A stretch of DNA of 64,000 nt from Siderastrea siderea. Lineage: Eukaryota; Cnidaria; Anthozoa; Scleractinia; Rhizangiidae. Below the pieces are notes generated by a model. It was given only the letters and a program-made list of their open reading frames with translations. It searched no databases and was not told where the DNA came from. The translations under genes were made by a program, and so were the position numbers. The DNA is taken from assembly GCA_964030785.1 (NCBI GenBank), contig OZ034977.1:29694652-29758651 (forward strand). The letters are read 5' to 3'. Below, in pieces: positions 56,203-64,000 of this stretch; the stretch's first letter is position 1; every line of letters starts with the position of its first letter.

Positions 56203-56833
56203 TCCCAGTTGTGTGAAGGACCTGGAGTCGCCATGTCGTTATTCCTGTCCATTTAACCGCGCCTGTTTCAACAAAGTCTTTAGTCTTTAGCCGTGGTTTC
56301 TTTTGCTTAAAACAGACGGAAAAATAAAATTCGTAGTAACCTTTGCGATGAAACCAGATCTTTTTGGCGCTTAAAATTTTGTTATCAAACACCTCTTGTT
56401 ATGTAACGCAATGATTGGTCCATTTCAAGTGGATTTAGATAGACACCAGGTAAATTGTACTTTCAGAGTTGTAAACAGCGTTGTAAAAATGTTTTGATTT
56501 TGCCGCGTAACCTAACCAACAAACACTGACACTGATAGCATAAAAAATACACGGTCACACTCAAAACCTACGGACACCGTTGTAACACCGTTGTCAGATG
56601 TGCTAGTGGGACCTCAACCGTTATGAAAGCCGGAAAACTTCAAAGAGCGAACTCTTTGTTATGATTTTCGTGTCGTCACCTGATCTTGACCGTGCACACA
56701 CCGCATCAACAAAGATGGCGATGAAAGAAGCGAGCAGTTAGGGGGAGAAATAATTCTATATTTTAGGCTAAAATTACGGTATAAAGAAGTCTGTGTTTAA
56801 ATAATTTCGGATAAGAGCGTTCTTAGGCAGTTA

Positions 56834-57292
56834 TGCCTGGCGAGCTTGATCAGCTCAAGGACGGAAAGCTCTATATGGAAGTCTACCAGCGACGCGAGAA
56901 CCTACCTTTTTTTGGAAACAAAGAAGCAGCTGCATCAGAGGAAGACACCAGGGAGATTCTCGTTGACTTTTTGAAAGAGAGCTTGGTATGGAGGACGCCA
57001 ATGAATTAGAATTTCAAAGGGTGCATCGGATTGGAAAGCGGAGGTCCTCCGACGGAAAGCCTAGACAGATTATAGCACGATTCTTGAAATACCCTGATCG
57101 AAAGGCAATTATGTCAAATGCTTGGAAGTTGAAAGGCAAAGACTTTGGAATATCGCCGGACCTTCCAAAGGAAATTATAGACCGTAGAAAGAAGAAGATG
57201 CAACAGTTCAAGAAGGTCAAAGAGGATGGTAAGCCCGCATATTTTAGTAGGGCAAAACCGGACAAGCTATTCATCGACGGTGTTCAAGTATA
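56834..57292 (+). pseudogene. LINE ORF1, short and frameshifted
   Basis: Starts M-P-G-E-L-D-Q and lacks the long coiled coil of the other LINE. The RRM-like part opens YMEVYQRRENLPFFG; after a frameshift near 56985 it continues with ELEFQRVHRIGKR and a basic C-terminal domain (DLPKEIIDRRKKKMQQFKKV). RNA-binding chaperone by family. Confidence 0.75.
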
Positions 57293-57639
57293 GATTTGTT
57301 TGTAAGATCTAATAACCAGGCCATGTATAGTTTTGTTTCCTTGTTTTTCTCAAAGTTTTGAATATTTTTTTCTTCCAAGAACCGGAGTTTGTAAACCTAT
57401 TGTCTTTGCGTGTTATGAGGAATGCAAGACCCTTTTTGTTAGTAGCTTTATTTCTAACAGCTTTTGTTGGCTACTTTTTTAAATGCATAGTTGTGTGCTG
57501 TAGCTTTGTTTTGTCCTTTTTGTTACTATCCTTAGAAGATAATGTGTTGATTTTGTATTGTATTAACGTGGGGGGCGTTCACGACACCTGTGATCTGAGC
57601 TTTCTATGTGCAGATGTTTTTCGACATAGTCACCGGTAT

Positions 57640-60600
57640 TTCTATGAAACGTAATCTCAGCTTTAAAATTTTATCATTAAATGTTCGAGGGATTCGTTCT
57701 TTTGACAAAAGAAAGGCACTGTTTCTTTGGCTATCGAAAGAGAAATCCAATTAATCATTTTGCAAGAAACGTAAAGTACCCCAGAAGTTGAAAATATTTG
57801 GAAGTCACAGTGGAGGGGAGATATTTTCTTTAGTCAGGGTTAGGAGCACAGCAGGGGAGTTATGATTCTTTTGAAGGAGAAATTTGACTGTGAGGTTAAG
57901 GTACACCGAGAAGATGAGCAGGGGAGATTTGTTATTTTAAAGAGCCTCACTCAAAGCCAACCTTTTGTTTCTGTCAATATCTATGCGCCAAAAAAGGTAA
58001 AGGATCAATGCATTTTTTTCGAAGAAATTCAAAAACAGCTTGATGAATTAGAATTGGAGGAAAATTGTGAAGTGATTATTGGAGGCGACTTTAATGTTAT
58101 TCTTGATGCTGATTTGGATGGGACCGGAGGCAAGCCCCAAGTAAAAGAATCTTGCAAACAGATCGATAATTTGTGTTCATCATTTGACTTGATTGATATC
58201 TGGAGAATTAGAAATCCAGACGTTAAGCGTTTTACATGGAGACAAAGGAACCCAATAGTACAGCGCCGTTTGGATTTCTGGCTAATCACCAGCAGTATTC
58301 AAGAAGAGGTAGAGAATGTAGATATTGTTCCTGCAATAAGAACTGATCATTCTGCCATATCAATGCACATAAACGGAATTGAAGAAACAGGACGGGGCTC
58401 TTCCTTTTGGAAGTTTAATTCCAGTCTTTTAGACGATGAAGTTTATATTAAATTAGTAACTGATAAATATAGTGACTGGCTGGAAGAAGGAAAAGATCTT
58501 CAAGATCCCAGGGTCCTTTGGGATTTCATTTAGTACAAAATCCGTTATGAAACTATTACCTACAGTAAGCAGAAGGCCAGAAATCGAAGGGAGAAATTAT
58601 CAGCATTGGAGGAAAAGGTCAAGGAACGCACAGTAAAATGCGACGAATATCCCAGCCCAGAAAATTTAAATGATTTGGAAATCCTCCAAACTGAATATGA
58701 TAGACAATATGAATATATAGCTCAAGGAGCAATAATTCGATCAAGAGCAAATTGGTATGAATACGGAGAGAAAAGTAATAAGTATTTTTGAATTTAGAAA
58801 ATTATAAAAAGAAATCAAGCTGCATTAGAAAGTTAGAAGTGGAAAATGATGAATGCCCGACTGATCCGAAACAAATAATGTCGGAGATTCATAATTTTTA
58901 TGCAAATCTTTACCACACAGATTCTCGTGAACGTGGCGGCCTATCAACTGACGAATACCTTAGGAACATAAATACTAACATGTTAACAGACAAGCAGCGT
59001 GAGCTTTTGGATAACAAAATTACAACGAGTGAGTACTTCGAAGCATTGAAATCCTTTCAGAAAAACAAAACACCAGGTAATGACGGACTGACTGTGGAAT
59101 TTTATCTCGGCTTCTGGCATCTCGTAGGGAAATGCCTTGTCGATGCTTTAGACTGCGCTCACGAAAAGGGACAACTATCCAACTCGCATAAACAGGCTAT
59201 GATTACTCTGTTAGAAAAGAAAGATAAAGACAGACGATTTATCAAAAACTGGAGACCAATTTCTTTAATTTATGTTGATGTTAAAATCGCATCAAAGGCA
59301 ATTGCAAGAAGGTTAGAACTGATTTTACCTAATCTTATTCACAATAATCAAAATGGGTTTATCAAGGGGAGATCAATATTGGATGGATTTCGAACAATTG
59401 AAGATGTACTTGAATTCGCTAAATCTACGGACTGTTCCGGTATTCTCCTGGCAATTGATTTTGAGAAAACGTTCGATTCTTTAAATCATTCTTTCCTTCT
59501 CAAAGTCTTGGAAAAATTCAATTTTGGAACATACTTTTTACAGTGGATCAAGACTTTCTATTCTAATGTATCCAGTTGTGTTTTAAAAAATGGTTTTACT
59601 ACTGATCTATTCCAAGTCCGATGTGGGGTTAGGCAGGGTGACCCCTCGTCACCTTTATTATTCATCTTAGCCCTCGAAGTAGTCGCTTGCCGAATTCGAG
59701 AAGATAATGAAATTAGACGTATATTAGTTAACGAACAAGAAATCAAATTAACTCTTTTTGCTGATGATATGACCTGTTTTCTCAAAGATATTGCATCATA
59801 TCACCGCTTAGTGGCGACTGTGCAGCTCTTATCTAGATTCTCAAACCTCCATGTCAACAATGAAAAAACGGAGATCTTTGCCATTGGTAGACATTGTCTT
59901 GATCAAATTAACTTTCCTCACAAAATACGAACATCGATAAAAATTTTGGGAATTGTCTTCGACTATAATACATCATCAAGGATGAAAGCAAACTTCGACT
60001 CAATTCTCAAGTCTATCAAAGACATATTGAATATGTGGAAGTGGAGAGAGCTTACATTACTAGGAAAAATACAGATTGTTAAATCCTTTATTATCCCTAA
60101 AGTTTTAAGTAAAGCGGCATTGATTACAGTTACAGGAGATTTGATCAAAGAGATAAACAGTCTAATTTACCGTTTTGTTTGGAAAGGAAACGATAAAATC
60201 AAACGTGCCGCTCTTATTAAGACCAACGATATCGAGTATGGTGGACTTAAGATGTTAGACATTCAATCGATGATCCTCGCACAGAGGGTGATGGTATTAA
60301 AGAGATTTGCGGATAAGGATAATGCCAGTGCTTGGAAGATAACATTGAACCACTTTTTCTCTAAAATAGGCGGAGAGTTGATTCTTAAGAGCAATTTTGA
60401 TACCCGAAAGTTACCTGTCTACCTTCCAGTTTTTTATAAAGAGTGCCTTGACGCTTGGTCCGTGTTAAATCGATCTTTGGTACTATCGTACGAGGACGTT
60501 GTTCATCAGGTTATTTGGAACAATAAAAATATTACTATTCAAGGGCTCTCGCTTTTCGAAACACATTTGTTTTCTAAAGGAATTGTTACGATCGGCGATC

Positions 60601-61320
60601 TTCTTTCCGACACTGGAATCTTCCTAAAGGGTGTTGAGGTGTTAAATGCAAATCTGTCTCCAATAAATTAATGAGCATCGTCGACGCAATCCCTTGTGAA
60701 TGGAGACAGATCATTAGACAAAGCACAATACACCTCCCTTCAAATATTGGTGACTCAATTCAGTTAAAGATAGAAAATTCTGAGTTAGCTCTGACAAATG
60801 TTTCGTCCAAATTGCCTTACAGGGCTTTTAAAAGTAAAAAACAGGTTCCCCCAACTGCTCAAAAGAAGTTTAAGGAGAAATTTCCACAGTTTCCTTTTGA
60901 CTGGAAGAAAATATACTCCTTGCCTTTTACAGTCACGAGTGAAACAAAAATTAGGGAATTCCAATATAAAGTATTGAATAATATAGTATTTACAAATGAA
61001 AAGATGTTTAGGTTAAAAATGACGGATTCGCCTTTATGTGCCTTTTGTAAACGAGAGGTTGAATCCTTCGAACATTTATTTTTCTTCTGCGATGTGACAA
61101 AGACTTTCTGGGAAGCTCTCTGCTCTTGGCTAGGTGAATGTAGGGTTAAGATATTATGGATATTTTCTTTGGAGTGTTCAATACGGAAGATGATTTTATT
61201 CTTTTGAATCATCTGATACTGACAGCAAAATTTTATATTTACAAGTGTAAATTGAATATTGTGAATCCCTCCTTACGAGTTTACAAGGCCAAGATTAGAG
61301 ATGTATACCAAGTGGAGAAA
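57640..61320 (+). pseudogene. LINE ORF2: endonuclease and reverse transcriptase
   Basis: The endonuclease start at 57655 reads LSLNVRGIRSFDKRKALF, with stops near 57750-57840. The next frame (57862-58533) has NIYAPKK, GGDFN and the catalytic R-T-D-H-S-A-I. After a stop near 58533 and a frameshift near 58788 the RT runs 627 codons: NKTPGNDGLTVEFYL, FEKTFDSLNHSFLL, GVRQGDPSSPLLF and L-F-A-D-D. A further frame (60671-61207) ends in a knuckle CAFCKREVESFEHLFFFC. The RT core is the best preserved in the window, but the gene is broken at about four points. Confidence 0.9.
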
Positions 61321-61330
61321 ACGATGGCAA

Positions 61331-62082
61331 CAAAGCAGAGGGGCGGTAAGGGGGGGGGGGGGTCCTGTGCACGGTTCACGGCTATTAAAAACGACAGATA
61401 ACAGTTCACGGTAATTAATGCTCCACTTTCACGATTCACGGAAAATAACACTGTAACCAAGGAGGATTTCAGCTGTGAAGCCCTTCACGTGTCTATCTGT
61501 TTTATTCTTTACTCTTAGAATTGATGAGTACAGCGTATGTTATCTTTTGGGAGCTATCTTTTCTTGTGCCTGACAATAGTGATGAATTTCAGCTGATAAA
61601 AATTGTGCTTATAGACTCATTTGCATTGCTTGGACAGTTCTGTATTAACATCCAGTCAGACGACGGTGTTTTTCTCTCCCAGGACTGACGAGAGATGTAG
61701 GGGAAAGGCCTGATCGCAGGCGAGTTTTTTCGCTCAAGTTGTTACGACTTCGAGAGGAAAGTCATCGTTTCCTCATGGATACACTCTAGGTCTACAACTG
61801 GAAGTTCTCTTCCAGACTCAGTGCAGCTAGTGTGGATGTAGGATTTAAAAAGTGGCTCGAAGACCGAAAGCTTCCTTTTTTAATTATTTTAATTAGCGAA
61901 TGCTTTTATGAGGCTTATCATTTTTAGAATATGTTATTAGACTCGATGATATACTTTTTAACCCCCACAAATACTGTAAGTGAAGGTGAAGGTAGTGAAA
62001 GTAAATCGATGAAGAATAGTACTTAACGTCAACGTCATTTGGCCTTCCCTTGTCTCTTACCTTAAACTGGTCTAACGAAAAC
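61331..62082. other. No supported gene; short TTCACGG repeats
   Basis: A poly-G run (61346-61359) is followed by four spaced copies of TTCACGG or TTCACGA within 90 bases (61370-61445). The rest is featureless. Confidence 0.55.
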
Positions 62083-63223
62083 TCAGAAGAACTTGGATGT
62101 GACTTTTACCATTCTTCCGCTACGAGTAGTAACTGCTCGAAGAAAAGTCATTTCTTCCTCGTTGTCTACTTGATCTCCAATGTCTGAATCTGTGTCATAT
62201 TCTGATTCCTGTTCACAATCCCCTGTATCTCTGCTACCTTCTCTTGACATTTCTGCCGCATCCTCTTGTTGTTCGTTCTGATCAACATCTACAGGAGCTT
62301 CCGAAGGTCTTGTCTGGAATGTCACTTTCTCGTTTTGCGCAACAGAAGTGGCATACATGTCTAATGGCAGTGTGCCTGCTTTAAACATCGTCGTTTCCTG
62401 ACGCACGGTGCGTTGTCTGACGGCCTTGCCGTAGTTTTCTGCCCATTCCCTCATCAATTCTTTCTCGCAGCTGTTCAGCTTCCGTATGGGCTTTAGTTGG
62501 TTCATTTTTGAAAGAGCATTCAGTGGTGTCATTTGAGGAATTACAGGGTAGTACGATTCTCGTGGGTACGGTAGTAAGCAGCCCACCGTACAACTCGTTT
62601 GATGCTTTCATAGACAGTATTTGCCAGATTTCGAGCATACTGTAAGCAAGTGGGAAATTGATCCTTAAAATGACCCATAGCGTGGAGGTTTTCCACTTGG
62701 ACAGTAAGGCAAGTGTGAAGATCTACTTCGTAACTTGTGTTGAGCTCTTTTAACAGCTCTGCGAGATCTTGAAGACCTTTAAGTATCATGCTAACGGACG
62801 ATTGCGTTTGACTTGATATAGTCCCCTTCGCTCCCATGGGTTTGCATGGTTTGTCAAAGGTAGAAATCACTTCATCTGTTGATCTCTTCAAGTAGCTATC
62901 CAGGACTTTCAGGAGCTCTACAGCGTCAGCCAATGAAATTTTTGCCACGTGGTGATTAACGTGACAGAGCCCGTTTGAGCGTCGGTTACAAATATGTTCC
63001 TATCGAGCTCAACACAGATGCCCATAGGTTGAGAAAATGAGGCATCTTTGGCTCTTCCATTGCAGTTTCCTTCCATTCCACTACCAGCAATAACGGTCAC
63101 CTCTTCACCAGGGATTTTTGCTTTGATCTGGCGACCTTCTGTGTCAGCATAAACAATTCCATTTCTGTAAGCTGCAACGTGGGAACTTTCTACGCAGTGT
63201 GCACTTCCATTCTTGACAACCAT
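62083..63223 (-). pseudogene. NHL-repeat protein gene, frameshifted
   Basis: The - strand starts M-V-V-K-N-G at 63223 and shows NHL blade pattern: NGIVYADTEGRQIK, GSGMEGNCNGRAKDASF and QPMGICVELDRNIFVTD. A frameshift near 62945 leads to a helical segment (ISLADAVELLKVLDSYLKR...). A second frameshift near 62560 leads to an acidic C-terminal part (ESEYDTDSDIGDQ) ending TTRSGRMVK. NHL blades form a propeller that binds RNA or protein. It lacks introns, so it may be a retrocopy or the last exon of a decayed multi-copy gene. The number of blades is well below a full six. Confidence 0.65.
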
Positions 63224-63249
63224 TTCAAGAGGGTGCTAATGGGGGTACC

Positions 63250-63345
63250 CAATTGTCAGTTAACTACTAATTTTTTCGGCCAAACGTCAGTTAACTACTA
63301 TTTTTTGGGCCACTTGTCAGTTAACTACTAATGGTAGTTAGCTAT
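63250..63345. repeat. Short tandem repeat TGTCAGTTAACTACTA
   Basis: Three spaced copies (63254, 63288 and 63317) of GTCAGTTAACTACTA, then a degraded fourth. It lies just upstream of the NHL gene start. Confidence 0.85.
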
Positions 63346-63848
63346 TAACTTTCCTTTTCTTACATCGAAAATTATTGCATCATAACCCGAATTTTTCCTC
63401 ACTTCAGTACGTCAATCATACTCGGTGGTGGACTTTACTCAAATCAATAAATAAATTACAACTTCAGACATGAAAATAATTATAAAAAAAAAACAATCAA
63501 ATCAGAAATCTTACTCACAATGACAAAGAAAGACAGTCCGAACTTTTAAGAAAGATGAGAAAGTTTAGTTGCTTAGTCTGCTCAGAGGGTGGAGGGTCTG
63601 TCATTCTGCCCCGTGATCAATTATTGATGTGATCTAAATCAGGTCAAACGAGGTCAACCCACGTTTGCGTGCTGGACAATCAATTATCTAATCGGAACAG
63701 CTTCAAGTCAAACGCACCGAGTCCACACTTTACCACTTGTTGTTTAATTCCTATAAAATCTGTCTAATGTTCAAATGTCCATTGAATTGTGTTTTGCCAA
63801 GTCAAACGGCAGGCGACCTCTGTGTCGTTCGAATGCTGACCCTTGTCA
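63346..63848. other. No supported gene
   Basis: AT-rich, with an A run at about 63484-63493. No coding or repeat signal was recognised. Confidence 0.55.
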
Positions 63849-63899
63849 TCATCTCAATAAAAACTTAGAATAACTTATTCTAAGTTTTTATCGAGATGA
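63849..63899. repeat. Near-perfect 25-bp hairpin with one-base loop
   Basis: Arms 63849-63873 and 63875-63899 pair at 24 of 25 positions (one A-C mismatch). The arms contain AATAAAAACTTAGAATAA. It may be a folded MITE or cruciform-forming site. Confidence 0.9.
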
Positions 63900-64000
63900 C
63901 CATAGCATGCGTGGCAGGCGGGGAAAGGGGAGGGAAAAGGGTTGAAATTATTCTCGAGCGCGAGAGGAAGGGAGAGGGCGCGCCTACTACCAGGCCATTG
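63900..64000. repeat. Interspersed repeat end 'gcgtggcaggcg'
   Basis: Shares GCGTGGCAGGCG and a following GGGAAAGGGG purine run with 22078-22110, so the two are ends of the same repeat family. Confidence 0.6.

Larger units (their letters stand above)
29767..56619 (+). mobile_element. Harbinger transposon expanded by nested insertions
   Basis: GGTTGAGGTCCCACTAGCA at 29767-29785 is the exact reverse complement of 56601-56619, and GTT flanks both ends (29764-29766, 56620-56622). Subterminal ACAACGGTGTAAC words occur at both ends. The surviving body is about 2.8 kb: a transposase on the + strand (34703 to 42434, interrupted) and a Myb-like gene on the - strand (55468-56202), the standard two-gene Harbinger plan. 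Everything else within these limits is later insertion: 30209-34530, 34724-41502 and about 42436-55320. Confidence 0.75.
56720..61330 (+). mobile_element. L1/Tx1-like LINE on the + strand
   Basis: A leader, a short ORF1 and a long ORF2 occur in order. There is no poly-A tail and no clear target duplication; a run of G lies just after it (61346-61359). It starts about 100 bases outside the Harbinger right end. The borders are approximate. Confidence 0.75.

Noticed and set aside
56711..61336. CAACAAAG as LINE target duplication (56711 and 61326)
   Set aside because: Only 8 bases, common composition, no poly-A tail beside it; not convincing.

Overview
The window looks like accessory, transposon-filled chromosome of an animal, most likely a cnidarian and probably a stony coral. 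This is an inference from the mix of DIRS-like, Penelope-like, BEL/Pao, L1/Tx1-like LINE, Harbinger, MULE-like and TTAA-flanked elements, from introns and splice sites, from a tRNA-derived SINE, and from the lack of any compact bacterial-style gene arrangement. I see no intact ordinary host gene. Almost every coding stretch belongs to a mobile element and is broken by frameshifts, stops or later insertions. The two candidates for non-transposon genes are a degraded YqaJ-like nuclease at 1-1105 and a broken NHL-repeat gene at 62083-63223, both probably pseudogenes.

Layout. 1-7.1 kb: YqaJ-like relic with a small inverted-repeat element in it, then two TTAA-flanked non-autonomous elements (3042-3449 and 4770-7072). 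7.2-13.8 kb: a DIRS-like tyrosine-recombinase retrotransposon whose 5' third is on the + strand and whose 3' two thirds is on the - strand; its reverse transcriptase is cut by a 1.4 kb DNA transposon (10764-12170), and next to it lie a Harbinger-like end with a small two-exon gene and a 1 kb fold-back element. 14.7-21.6 kb: a TTAA element, a Penelope-like fragment cut by a MULE-like element (15907-17331), a 55-bp hairpin minisatellite, and a tandem segmental duplication (17395-20272 and 20273-21640) whose two copies differ by clean insertions.

22.3-29.7 kb: a repeat on the - strand (repeat A) split by a 7.05 kb TTAA-flanked element with about 150-bp terminal inverted repeats. It carries a THAP zinc-finger exon at one end and a short coding exon facing it at the other, which fits a Kolobok-type transposon. 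Inside it, 27745-29095 is a second element, and 28465-28880 is a third inside that.

29.77-56.62 kb: one Harbinger transposon of roughly 2.8 kb swollen to about 27 kb by nested insertions. It holds a 4.3 kb inverted-repeat element (itself carrying a TTAA element and a SINE), a full-length LINE inserted in the seventh codon of the transposase (itself carrying a MULE-like element with a 9-bp target duplication), and a head-to-head Penelope-like pair. The Penelope element is cut by a BEL/Pao LTR retrotransposon, whose integrase is cut by a 2.7 kb element with a 113-bp satellite. The Harbinger's Myb-like gene survives at the far end (55468-56202). Many of the junctions are supported by target-site duplications, by a reading frame that continues across the insertion, or by an empty-site paralogue elsewhere in the window.

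56.7-61.3 kb: a second L1/Tx1-like LINE on the + strand. 61.3-64 kb: the NHL pseudogene, short tandem repeats and a near-perfect hairpin. All calls come from reading the sequence by eye; no database search was run.
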